From Hirundichthys speculiger (taxonomy: Eukaryota > Chordata > Actinopteri > Beloniformes > Exocoetidae), in NCBI GenBank assembly GCA_018398805.1, contig JAGFBZ010001955.1:62001-126000 (forward strand): 64,000 nucleotides of DNA, in the 5' to 3' direction. Below are positions 12,946 to 23,400 of the stretch, piece after piece (position 1 is the first letter of the stretch; the number at the start of each line of letters is the position of its first letter). The notes beneath the pieces are model-generated. The model had not been told where the DNA came from, did not search any database, and saw only the letters and a program-made list of their open reading frames with translations. A program made the translations under genes and the position numbers.

Positions 12946-13603
12946 CTAGAAACATCCGTGTGTCAGATGTCTCGTGGCCTGTAGCCTCAGCAAGCTGAGG
13001 CGGCGAGCCCGTCAGATCCAGACCGCGACAGATCAATCAGCCCGGATCAATACTCGTACCCAGGTGGAGGTTTTTAACGCCGTCTCCATGGCAACGACAC
13101 TCCGAAAGTCAAGTTTTCAGAGTCAAGCGCCGCTTCGTTCCCGACACTCGTGTAAACACTCAGAGGTCAGGTGCTGCGCCGCCCTTCCTCTCCGCTTTAA
13201 TTTCCTCTCAGATTGAACCCCCTCGCTGGTAGCGGCAGTTGCCGTGACAACCAGGGAGCGGTACGTGCCTCGGTAACACGCCGGTCCATCCGGCGCCGAG
13301 TTTTTCATCCGGGGGGGCCGCATTACGACCCCGTCACAGGGACGTCGCTGCCGGGAACACTTTCAGACGTGAATGTATATATCAGTATATATATAGTTTC
13401 AGAGACACTCAACAGCTGTCCCACAGCTGGGAGACACCACTAACTCTAACTTAGACGTCTGTCTGGCCTCCCAGACAACAAAGCTACCTGCTATGGACAC
13501 AACAAGGTCACATTTACCATCACAAGACATAATTAAAAGCCACAAACATCATCTGGTCCCTTCCAAGTCTAAAAAAAACCTCATATAAACAACTTCCCGC
13601 GAC
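12946..13603. other. Unassigned, CpG-rich
   Basis: Unique GC-leaning sequence with scattered CpGs and a small TATATA stretch near 13375-13393. Overlapping short ORFs on both strands have no recognisable family. Confidence 0.5.
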
Positions 13604-13956
13604 ACACTGAAAAAAAAAAAAAAAAATTGTGATATAACAGAATTTTACTGTCTATTTTACAGATTTTTTTTCTGTATTTTTAAAATACCATTTAATTTAC
13701 AAAAATAGACTGTGATTTTACATGTCAAATGTAAAACAACATTAAATCACTGTAACTGTGAAAACACACAATATTTCTGTTCTTTTACAAAAAAAAAAAA
13801 AAACCATTAGAAATACATATATTTATTGTTAAAGTACGTTCACAAATATATCACTGTATTTTTATGAAAGTCATTTTCTGTTATTTCACGGTATTTTTTC
13901 TGGGGCCCCAGCTGCCGAAAAATTATTGTTTTTTTTAATGATTTTTTTTAACAGTG
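13604..13956. mobile_element. MITE with CACTG/CAGTG ends
   Basis: Left end CACTGAAAAAAA and right end TTTTTTTAACAGTG form short inverted termini. The interior is A/T-rich with TTTTACAGATTTTTTTTCTG and TTACTGTCTATTTTACAG, typical of a widespread fish MITE. Confidence 0.65.
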
Positions 13957-14165
13957 CAAATTAACAAATCCTAAGTACCCCCTTATTGCCTCCATAGGGT
14001 TTAAGAGCTGCAGCCAGGTGCTCATCATCATCTGCCAGGTAACCATCATCATCACTGGCCTCTATGACAGCAGGTGTTTTCACAGTGTCATCATGGCGTG
14101 GAACAATCAGCTGTGTGTCAACGCAACGCCAAAAGGGAAAGACATTAAAATGCTGCAACGTGGAA
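13957..14165 (-). pseudogene. Unidentified ORF fragment shared with 63480-63580
   Basis: The minus frame encodes an acidic stretch EASDDDGYLADDDEHLAAAL followed by KPYGGNKGVLRI. A decayed relative with HLAATSKK and VLRIA occurs near 63480-63580. Its recurrence beside a CACTG-type A-run suggests a fragment of a transposon protein. The family is not recognised. Confidence 0.35.
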
Positions 14166-14224
14166 TTATAAGTGCTAAAGTTAATGGATAGTAATTATTT
14201 ATACATTTTGTCTAGTGTAGTCAT

Positions 14225-14390
14225 GCCAGGATGTATGTGCTCTTCTTTCTCTGTCCTGTCTTCCTCCTCTTTTCTGTTTTATCCAGCTGGTCTTCATCAG
14301 GAAGGTCCCCCCCATATGATCCAGGTCCTGATCAGGTTTCTTCCTCTAAATGTGGAGTTGTTTCTTGCCACTGTTGGTTTAAAGTTTTTT
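14225..14390 (+). repeat. Fish interspersed repeat (GGTTTCTTCCTCTAAA.GTGGAG)
   Basis: CTGTCTTCCTCCTCT... then GGTTTCTTCCTCTAAATGTG and TTTCTTGCCACTGTTGG match the layout of a very common fish retroposon end. 5' end not clear. Confidence 0.5.
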
Positions 14391-14504
14391 TTTCTCACCC
14401 GTAGTAGTTTTTTTTTTTTTTTAACCTGTCATTATCCTTGATTTGGATTTAATATTATAATTTTAGTTAATGATTTAGCAATGTTATCTAAAAATTGAAA
14501 GTGA

Positions 14505-14655
14505 TCCAGAATCCAGGATTTCTTCCGGATCACCCCCAAAATAAAATCAGTTCTTCCTTTTCACATTTCTGACAACTCCTGAAAATTTCATCAAAATCCC
14601 TCCATAACTTTTTGAGTTATCTTGAACACAGACAGACAGACAAACGCCTCCGACA
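14505..14655 (+). mobile_element. RTE-like LINE 3' fragment
   Basis: Contains GATCCAGAATCCAGGAT, TTTCATCAAAATCCCTCCAT, AACTTTTTGAGTTATCTTG and ACAGACAGACAGACAAACGC, the characteristic 3' end of RTE-type LINEs in fish. It has no coding part. Confidence 0.7.
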
Positions 14656-14672
14656 CTTGACACTTCCACTCC

Positions 14673-14771
14673 TAACCTGAGCTAACCAGAGCTAACCAGA
14701 GCTAACCTGAGCTAACCTGAGCTAACCAGAGCTAACCTGAGCTAACCTGAGCTAACCTGAGCTAACCTGAG
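14673..14771. repeat. 10-bp minisatellite CTGAGCTAAC
   Basis: About ten perfect or near-perfect units alternating CTGAGCTAAC and CAGAGCTAAC. Confidence 0.93.
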
Positions 14772-15315
14772 TTTGACTTCACGGGTTCACTGAGAACATT
14801 TCTGATCATCATCCGAGACGTCTGCTGTCAGGCTAACGATGGTGAAACTGCTGAAGAAGGAAATCAGGCCTCGTCTCCAGGGGGTTTGTAAAAAAAATAA
14901 CCAAATGCTTTTATTTCATGTCGGTACATTCTTGGACAACACCACAGAAGAGTTGCATGAGTGGCCAGATGGAAATCTCTCCCACAACGTTGGCACAGAA
15001 GCAGCAGGGCAACATGAACAAACTGAGTACAAACAGTAGAAAACATACATGCTTCCTTTTTTAAACAAGTACTGCTTTGTTTTTGTTTTTTTTTTTTTTT
15101 TTTTTTCTTTAAATATATACTCATCTTTTTCCCAGAGCTCTTCCAGGAAAATAAGAAACAAAGCTGCTGAAAGTGTCGGAGGAATCGACAGAAATAAAAC
15201 AGTACAGACGAGTGGAATCAACGCTTCATTTTTTCTTCTTTTTTCAGTTTCAACATCAAACATATCAGAGCATGCAGTGACGACCTCGACGGCAGCGGTC
15301 CATGAAATCACCAGG
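14772..15315. other. Unassigned; long T run
   Basis: Unique sequence with a poly-T tract around 15088-15107. Short overlapping ORFs on both strands are not supported as genes. Confidence 0.5.
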
Positions 15316-15563
15316 ATGCCCCGCCCAGAGAGGGCTCCGCCCACAGAAGCCCGGCCCAGAGAGGGCTCCGCCCACAGAAGCCTGGCCTAGAGAGGGCTCC
15401 GCCCACAGAAGCCTAGACCAGAGAGGGCTCCGCCCACAGAAGCCCAGACCAGAGAGGGCTCCGCCCACAGAAGCCCAGCCCAGAGAGGGCTCCGCCCACA
15501 GAAGCCCGGACCAGAGAGGGCTCCGCCCACAGAAGCCCGGCCCAGAGAGGGCTCCGCCCACAA
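15316..15563. repeat. 30-bp minisatellite carrying a GC box in each unit
   Basis: About eight units, each with GAGAGGGCTCCGCCCACAGA followed by AGCCYRGNCC. CCGCCC recurs every 30 bp, so the array presents a row of Sp1-type GC boxes (GGGCGG on minus). Six frames stay open because the unit is a multiple of three. Confidence 0.93.
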
Positions 15564-15904
15564 AAACACTTGATCATCATCATCAGTCCTGGAGGAGTCG
15601 TCCTGGAGAACCTGGAGAACCTGGAGATCCGGAAGCTTCCATCACAAGAGCACAAATCAACCGGCCTTTAAAAATACAGCTTACTCTTTTTTGTTGTTGT
15701 TTGTTTGTTTTTTCTTTTGTCTGTATGACATCGTGTTAACAGCCAGCTGACGGGTTTCCATGAGATCAGGCGACTTGATGTTTCTGGGCTCAAGAGATGT
15801 AGAAACACGAGGTAAACCAGCCTGAACGGTTCAGAGGTTTCATGAGCGACTTTACGATTCCCAGGACAGGAAGTGAGGTCTGCACCAAGAACCGAGAACA
15901 CTTC
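15564..15904. other. Unassigned
   Basis: Unique sequence with CTGGAGAACCTGGAGAACCT near 15601. No gene. Confidence 0.5.
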
Positions 15905-16649
15905 TTATGATTTAATCTCATAAACAACATTTAGAATAAGTTATTAATTTAATTTGGTAGTATTTATGAAATCAGTTAAATTATTGAAAATTATTTTAAA
16001 ATCAGTTTATACTTGGAATACATGTTTTTAATTTGTAAAAATGTAAGAAAAAAATATTTAAAAAGTAAAATTAAAATAAACAGTATTTTTTATTTAAAAA
16101 ATCAAAAATAAAATAAAATAAAATTACAGTAATATTAATTTCAAAATTAACAGTAAAAAAAATAAAAGAAACAAAAAAGGAGCAAATATGCTAAAAAGAA
16201 CTTTTATGGTTTAGAAATTTTAAAGAAAAAAACATTTCAATTAAATTTAGAAACTGTAGTTAATCTATAATTTAGAAATGATTTTTTATCAAATAAAATA
16301 ACATTTAATTAAAAAAATAAAACAAAAAATTAAACATGTTTTTGAATAAATAAGGAAACATTAAATAATATAATAAAATAAACAAACTTATTTTAAAAAA
16401 CCCAAATAAATGAAATAATTACAAACTATTTTTTTATTTGTAAAAATAAAAAATTACTTGTAAAATTGAATTAACTTTCATTTTTAACAGAAGAAATTTA
16501 AACCGATAAAACAAGAAAGTAATCTTTGAGTTAAAGAAATTAAAATACATATTTAATAAAGATAAGAAAATGAAATGAATAACTTGTTTTTTGGAGAAAA
16601 TATATTTATATTTAAAATTGATCTCCACCAGTAAATGTCTCAGGCCAGA
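15905..16649. repeat. Extremely A/T-rich low-complexity tract
   Basis: Composed of AAATAAAATTAAA-type words with almost no GC. It has no tandem period and no coding content. Confidence 0.8.
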
Positions 16650-17668
16650 TCATGTGAACAAGTTCATAGCTTTTTTTTTTTTTTTTAAATTTTAAGCCAC
16701 TTGGCTCGACGTTAGAAACTCAAAGAAAAACTAATTTCATCTTCTAAGACAAAGAAGCTCCTCATTAAAGGTCCAGTGATCCGACTGCTCAGTGCAGACC
16801 TCTGGTCACATGACCCGGACTGTTAAAGCCCCAGAAAACTCCTGCGTTTCCTCGTCACATTTCCGCTCGCATGCAGACGTTCTAACTTCTGGAAGTGTAG
16901 AACCAACGAGGCCCGTCGGTGATCCAGTCGTGGCTGAGGGTTCAACACTGCAGACAGAAGCTTTTAATGTGAAAAGAGTCACAAAAAATGTAAACAGACA
17001 CAACAGAACAGCATTACACTTCCTGTGAATGGCCCTCAAGGCTTTATGGGAAGTGTAGTTCCCACAGTAGGAGCACGAGCATTATCCTGTGAACACAAAC
17101 ATGCAGCACCAGCGATGAAGCCGAAATGTGGGGTGGGTGGAGCCTCAGGAGGGACGTTTTCAGGGGCTTTAACAATGTCCACGTTTATATTTTTAATCTT
17201 TACTCTTTTAGACATTTAAGTGACAAGAATCCGGCGGGCAGCGTGAGCGCGGCCGATCCAAACCTCGGACCGAACAGCGAGGCAAACAGAAGAACACCCA
17301 TCGTTGACGTCAGACACAAAGGAAAGAAAGAACGGGTCCGAACGACCACTGACAGGAAGGGGGGGGGGTGTGGAAAACGTGCAGCGTTGAAGTTCACGAG
17401 AGGAGGCGGAGTCAGTCCTCGCCGCCGTCAGCGACGTCGCAACATCAAAACGAGATTCTCCATCTCCGGCTGGTTCGTCTCTCAGCGAGCGACCGCTCAG
17501 ATCCCGGCGGGCTGCCGACCCCGAACGCCTCCGGAGGACAGTGACACACAAGACCAACGAAATAAAGAAAAGCAAAGAAACGTCCGTCCATCTGTCTCCT
17601 TTTTCTTCCCGCTCTCAGCGGTCGGGGCGGGAGGGCAGACTCGTCTGGAGCGCTGGCGGAGGGCGGCG
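16650..17668 (-). other. Candidate grm7 3' UTR and downstream flank
   Basis: Sequence immediately after the grm7 stop codon. 17220-17668 is GC- and CpG-rich with several open frames on both strands (for example 17126-17725 plus) that show no recognisable protein. Read on minus, ATTAAA occurs at 17197-17192 and 16968-16963; these are weak polyadenylation-signal candidates only. An A/T-rich stretch begins below 16650. The true transcript end cannot be fixed from sequence. Confidence 0.35.
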
Positions 17669-17718
17669 TCACATCACCGGGTCGCTGTAGCTCACGTACT
17701 TTGTCTTGGATGCAGGAC
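17669..17718 (-). CDS. grm7: grm7 terminal coding exon (mGluR7a-type C-terminus)
   Basis: A short coding segment too small for ordinary ORF calling. After an AACAG acceptor (17723-17719 on minus) two bases complete the split serine codon, then PASKTKYVSYSDPVM and TGA at 17671-17669. Mammalian mGluR7a ends PAAKKKYVSYNNLVI, so KYVSY and the penultimate valine are conserved and the phase matches the preceding exon exactly. The last residues differ: DPVM replaces NLVI, the ligand through which mammalian mGluR7a binds the PDZ protein PICK1. No exon for the alternative mGluR7b tail was found in the 12.4-kb intron upstream. The exon continues as 3' UTR toward lower coordinates. Confidence 0.9.
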
Positions 17719-17805
17719 CTGTTGAGGAGGACACAAGCGTGAGAAATGAAGGCCGATGATGACGGAGGTCACGACGGGTCAACAGTTACCATCTACACCA
17801 GAGAC

Positions 17806-18015
17806 GTCCAACCCTGGTCCTCCAGAGACGCAACCCTGCAGGTCTTAGACGTTTCCCTGCTTCAGTGCACCTGATGCAGATGTATGGATCACCATCAGCT
17901 CCTCATCCAGGTCGGCACAAGTCTGTTAACGACCCGTTTATGTGAATCAGGTGCGCTGAAGCAGGTAAACGTCTAAGAACTGCAGGTTTGCAGCTCTCAA
18001 ACGATCAGGGTTGGA
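17806..18015. mobile_element. Foldback MITE close to the last grm7 exon
   Basis: Two long inverted arms: the left contains GTCCAACCCTGGTCC, GCAACCCTGCAGGT and CTTAGACGTTTCCCTGCTTC; the right contains GAAGCAGGTAAACGTCTAAG, ACTGCAGGTTTGC and GATCAGGGTTGGAC. The arms nearly meet, so single-stranded RNA would fold into one long hairpin. It lies about 87 bp upstream of the terminal exon's acceptor. Confidence 0.8.
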
Positions 18016-18217
18016 CACCCCTGACCTACACCGTCAAACGCTGGAAACCACAGAGCAAAAGTTGAAGCTCGCATCTCCAGATGTACGGAGTCAAAGGTTA
18101 GCAGGAAAGCTCATCGATGCTCATTAGGAGAAGCTCTTCAGGAGGAACCCAAACATGAAGAGGAACTGGACTGTCACTTACTGTTGGAGTGGATGTTGTT
18201 TCAGTTAGTGCAGATAG

Positions 18218-19682
18218 TTCCTCCCTTAACCCTCAGTCTCAAAAATGCGTTCTCCCGCTAAGTGCTAGCGCTGTCCCGATTCTTAGAAAGTCAAGTTGAG
18301 GGACGAGTTTGAGGGCTGTATCGCCCTTAAAATTGAGATTCTCCGACACCACCCTTGGAAGTAAGGGCTACCCAGAAGGCACTGGGTAATTTAGCCAAGA
18401 CATCTTCAAAAAGGATGGCAACATAAAAAGCTAGCTACAAATGCAAGTATCTTCGTAGCTCTTAAAGATATAAATGTAACGAAACCATCTTTTTGTCTTT
18501 GTTTGAGACTTTTTTCATGGATTAACATCGTTGTTGCGTAACATTTATTTTTTTTACTTTACGATGTTTGCTGCCGGACCGGCGGTCCCGGCCGGCTTCA
18601 CGTTACTTGTATACCGTGTTGTGTAGCGACGGAGGACTGAATAATGTATCCTCTATTGTGTTATTTGCTAATATTATTTAGAGAATATACGGCGCTCTTT
18701 TCAATGTTATTCCTGTGTCATTTCAGGAAATACAGAGACAACACGGGCTCTTATACATTTCAGTCTGAAGACGTAACTCAATTGTTGTTGTCCGGACGAC
18801 GCCTGGCATGGACACTTCTCGCTGCTGCTCCGGGACTCGTCTCTGCTACGCTGGACGCTCCAGTTTGTGCCGGTTTGTGGTGATCTGCGGTCGGATGTCT
18901 ACATACTGTCTGCAGGGGGCGGATCGGTCCTCTTGCGGCTGGTGGAGACCTGCCGCCGCGGACATGGACGGTGTCGCTGGAGGCCGGTTCGGGAAAGCTA
19001 AGCTAAGTAGCCCTGAACTGCTACCCGCGGCTACCACCGCCACTGGATCCGGGCTGCAGCGTCACTGAGCCGGGACGGGAGCCCCCGACGTAGCGGCGGC
19101 GGCATGCTGCCCCCGTCCAGCTGTCTGCACCCCGGATGGGTCAGCTGACCTGGCAGGGGCCGTCTGGTGACCTGGTGGGGCCCAGCACCGCCGGGGGAGA
19201 CGACAACGGCCTGGTCCGGTCCGCATGATGAACCGGGCTCTGGGACGGTCGGCTCCGTCGCTCGCCGGACTGAATGGAGCTCAGTCTTCCCAGAGGAGAC
19301 GGTCTGGTTCATCGGTGTTTCCTCCTCTGACCTGGAGATATCTCACTGGTCATCATTATGGAGATATACTGGTTCTAACGGCTGGTAACTGTTTTAACGG
19401 CTGTTAACTGTTTTAACGGCTGTTACCAGGAGTTAGCACTCGAACCACGGGACCGGGCATGAAAAGGAGCGATGGACGCTAGCAGCTCCCCTAGTACACC
19501 AGATTTTTCCTGGTGTACTGAAACTTGAATTTCCCCCTTGGGGGATAAATAAAGTATTTTGAATTGAATTGAATTGAATAACTGCACTCGGGGGGCGTCC
19601 CATTTCTAAGCCACAAAATAGCCCTGACACTTACTTTAGAGGTTTAAGATTGAGGGCCAAAAATTGAGGGTTAAGGGAGGAA
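18218..19682. mobile_element. DNA transposon with perfect 18-bp terminal inverted repeats, containing a retroelement
   Basis: TTCCTCCCTTAACCCTCA at 18218-18235 is the exact reverse complement of 19665-19682. Subterminal sequence is partly inverted as well (CTTAGAAA and TGTC words on both sides). No matching target-site duplication was seen, and no transposase was recognised in the flanks outside the inserted 18788-19580 element. Superfamily undetermined. Confidence 0.65.
18788..19580 (+). mobile_element. Non-autonomous retroelement, copy 1
   Basis: Starts around TCCGGACGACGCCTGGCATG and ends GGGGGATAAATAAAGTATTT followed by (TTGAA)n, the tail form of non-LTR retroposons. The GC-rich interior has no convincing protein and no reverse transcriptase. 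A closely similar copy lies at 41701-42455, in the same orientation but in different flanking DNA, which defines the ends by comparison. Confidence 0.7.
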
Positions 19683-20740
19683 TTGGAATTCACCCTATAA
19701 GCTGTAACTGCTTTGATGCTGGTTATACTGGTTATACTGGTCCGGTAGTGTTTGGAGATCTCATGATGGGACAGAACAGATGTTCCTAACTGCCCTTAGT
19801 GCAGTTTTGGGATCTTCTACCCCAAAAACCCACCAACAGACGCTTTAACTGGGTTTCTGTGTGTTTTTTTTTTTTAGGTCAGACGATACGACTGCAGCCA
19901 GTTTTAACTTTGTTACGAAAATATCAGAAAAAAAAAAAAAAAAAAGGTTCCAATGAGCCGAGACCCATCAAGGACATGTTTCTGACCGGCTCTTCTTCGC
20001 TCTGTAAACGTGTTCATGAACTGCCGTTAAATGTTTGACATCTTTGTGAGGGTTTTGCTTTATGGGCCATCATTAGCAGCGGACTGTCACATATTCAAGA
20101 AATGTTTCACAGGAAAGCTGCGCGCAAAAGAAGAAGAAGAAGAAGAAGAAGTCAGCGGCTGATCACTCAGAGGAACTTCCACATTCATTCCTCACAAAAA
20201 ATAAACTTTCTGAGTTGAGCTACTGGTGTGGAGATGTTTGAAAAGCAAATTTCTAAAAGAAATGTGAATCTTTTGACTGGTGAAAGGAGGCTGGCGAGGA
20301 TTCTGTTTGAGAGCAGCAGGGCGATGGCGGCTTTAAGAGACAGACCGGAGCCTTTGTTGTAAAAGAAATCAGCTTTTGGGGGAGGGCTGAGAGGTCTTAG
20401 AAGAGGAAAATCAGAGAGATTTGGCCTTTGAAGAGCAGCTGAAGATGAAGTCTTTGTTGTTGGGGAATCAGCTGTGGCAGCGGAGAGGACGGAGACAAAG
20501 AGCTGTGGAGGGGAACCCGACGAACCCCTCTGAAGACACTGGAGGACTTAAAAAAGCAGCAGGTGAGGAGGACGCCTGATTGAGAAGATACAGTCATGCT
20601 CTGAAGGAAGCAGCCGCCTCTTTAATATCGCTTCCCTGAACGCTCCAGACCAGAAAACTGCAGAAACATCTGCTTCTACGGAGACTGATTCATCAGGGAC
20701 CGATGGTCAGCTGGACCACCTCTTAAATCAAAAACATGCA
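19683..20740. other. Unassigned; small (AAG)n
   Basis: Unique sequence with an A run at about 19929-19946 and an (AAG)n microsatellite at 20128-20151. No gene recognised. Confidence 0.5.
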
Positions 20741-22730
20741 AAAGTCAGAATTTTAAGGCTAAAAGTTGAATTAAGTCAAATCTGATTTTGCAAAATTTGT
20801 GACAAACTGTGATTAAAGCACATAAAGTCGCAGATGAACAAAAGTTACAGCCACGCGAAGAAGGAATTTTATGTCAAAAATGAGCTTTTTATAACAAAAA
20901 GTTTTAACGTTGCAAAATGTATGATTTTACAAGAAAATGTTGTTATTTTATATTTATATGGTTCAATTACACAAAATGCACAATTTTACAACATGAAGTT
21001 GTAATTTTACATCAAAAAGTTACATTTTGAACCGCAATTTTAGAGCAAAACATTTGTAATTTTAGGACAAAAAGTGGTTATTTTTGTAAAATGTCAACTT
21101 TGTGAATTTAGTAATTTTATGACAAAAAGTTGCAATATTGTTAAATTCATGATTTTACAACAAAGATGAGTGATTTTAGAACATAAAGTTGTAATTTTAT
21201 GTTAAAAGTTTTTTTTTTTCAAAAGTCAGGATTCAACGACAAAAAGTTGTTGTTTTAAGTCAGATAGATTTTGCAAAATTAATGATAAAATGTGATTAAA
21301 GCACATAGTTTTGCAGATATACAAAAGTTACAGTTGCAATGTCGAATTAAAAAGTCATGACTACACAAAATTGTAGTTAGGAAATGTTACAGAAAGTTGC
21401 AGTTGTACAAGATTCATAATTTTATGACAAAAACTTTTGTGTGAAATTTTTCTAGTCACAATTTTCTAAGACAAGTTCATGATTTTGACAACAAAGATAT
21501 GCAGTTGTACAAAAATTGCAATTTTATGACAAAAGTCAGGATTTGATGAAAAAAAACTGATTTTGGCTAAATTTTAGATTTCATGATTAAGTAAAATAGC
21601 AACATTTAGTTTTACAAGAAAAATTTGTGATTTTAGGAAATAAAGTTGTAATTTTATGACAAAAAGTTGGCAAGTTTTGTAAAAAGCCGCAATTTTGTAT
21701 ATTTCATGATATCATGACTAAAAGTTTCAATATTGGCAAATTCACGATTTTAAAACAAAAATTTGTTATTGTGCAACATAAAGTTGTTATTTTACATCAA
21801 AAAGTTGCATTTTGAACCGCAATTTTAGAGCAAAACATTTGTAATTTTAGGACAAAAAGTGGTTATTTTTGTAAAATGTCAGTTTGTGAGTTTAGTAATT
21901 TTATGACAAAAAGTTTCAATATTGTTAAATTCATGATTTTACAACAAAGATGAGTGATTTTAGAACATAAAGTTGTAATTTTATGTTAAAACGTTTGAAT
22001 TTTTTTAAAAGTCAGGATTTAACGACAAAAAGTTGTCATTTTAAGTCAGATAAATTTTGCAAAATTCATGATAAAATGTGATTAAAGCACATAGTCTTTG
22101 CAGATATGCAAAAGTTACAGTTGCAAATCGAATTAAAAAGTCATGACTACACAAAATTGTAGTCAAGAAATGTTACAGAAAGAAATTTTTCAAGTCACAA
22201 GTAAAATAGCAACATTCAGTTTTACAACAAAAATTTGTGATTTTAGGAAATAAAGTTGTAATTTTATGACAAAAAGTTGGCAATTTTTGTAAAAAGCCAC
22301 AATTTTGTATATTTTATGATATTATGACAAAAAGTTTCAATATTGGCAAATTCACGATTTTAAAACAAAAATGTGTTATTGTGCAACATAAAGTTGTAAT
22401 TTTATATCAAAAACTAGGGATTTGGTGTAAGTTGATTTTTTACTACAAATCAAGTTTAAAATTAGAAATCTTGTAACATAAACTTGTGATTTTATGTAGA
22501 ATAATTCAAAAATTGTAAAAGTTGAGACTATGACAAAATTTGTTTTGTGCAACACAAAGTTGAGATATTGTGAAATTTAGTTTACAGAAAGTTGCAATTG
22601 TACAAAATTTGCAATTTTATGAGATAAACTTTCAATTTTTTGTCAAAAAGTCACCACTTTTTTGAACCTCCAGATTTGACTAGAAAAAGTTGTAATATTA
22701 AGTGAAAAAAATGAAAATGATATAATGGTG
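20741..22730. repeat. 2-kb array of degenerate AT-rich words with an internal duplication
   Basis: Built from imperfect words such as TTTTATGACAAAAAGTTGCA, GTTGTAATTTTATG and TTGCAAAATTCATGATTTTA. A larger direct duplication is visible: GAACCGCAATTTTAGAGCAA occurs at 21029 and again at 21814 (offset 785), and GTAAAATAGCAACATT at 21591 and 22201 (offset 610, so the second copy has lost about 175 bp). Confidence 0.85.
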
Positions 22731-22865
22731 AAATCTGCAATTTACTGAAGAATTATAATACAAAAGCATCAATTCAACACGAAAACATCGCTTTCTTGAA
22801 AATGCTACTTTATTATGGAAAGGGTGCAAATTTTCTTAAATAAGTGATGACTATCTCTATGATTG

Positions 22866-23400
22866 TATATATTTACACTTTAATGCCAAAAGTATTTGCT
22901 CATCCATCCAGATGATCAGAATCAGGTGTTCCAATCACTTCCATGTCCACAGCTGTATAAAATAAAGCACCTAGACATGCAGACTGTTTCTAGAAACATC
23001 TGTGAAAGAATGGGTCTCTCAGGAGCTCACCTGATGATGAGGATGACACCTGAGAAACAAATCCAGTCGCTCCTAAATATTCCACAGTCAACTGTCAGAT
23101 GGATTATAAGGAAATGGAAGAGTTTGGGAACGACAGCAACTCAGCCATGAAGTGGTAGGACAGGTAAACTGAGGGGGCGGGGTCAGAGGATGCTGAAGAA
23201 CATAGTGAGAAGAGGTCACCAACTTTCTGCAGAGTCGATCACTACAGACCTCCAGACTTCATGTGGCCTTCAGATCAGCTCAACAACAGAGCAGAGAGCT
23301 TCATGGATGGGTTTCCATGGTGACGCAGCCAGACATCACCAAGAACAATGGAAAGCGTCAGATGCAGTGAGACAATACTTTTAGCAATATGGTGTATATT
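22866..23400 (+). mobile_element. Internally deleted Tc1-like transposon
   Basis: Both ends are present: left TTAATGCCAAAAGTATTTGC and right AATACTTTTAGCAATATGGT are imperfect inverted repeats. The interior matches the 5' half of a fish Tc1 element (AATCAGGTGTTCCAATCACT, CTCCTAAATATTCCACAGTC) joined to its 3' end, so the catalytic part is deleted. Confidence 0.85.
22977..23384 (+). pseudogene. Tc1-like transposase N-terminal remnant
   Basis: Two frames carry pieces of the DNA-binding region. One reads PEKQIQSLLNIPQSTVRWII then RKWKSLGTTATQP (first helix-turn-helix); the next, after a stop and frame change, reads NIVRRGHQLSAESITTDLQT then SCGLQISS (second helix-turn-helix). The DDE catalytic domain is absent. 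Non-functional. Confidence 0.85.

Noticed and set aside
12216..12998. 260-residue glycine-rich ORF
   Set aside because: Three overlapping frames are open across the same G-rich minisatellite. No coding signal beyond the repeat.
17126..17725. 199-residue plus ORF in the CpG-rich region
   Set aside because: It is antisense to the grm7 terminal exon and 3' flank, competes with open frames on minus, and shows no domain.
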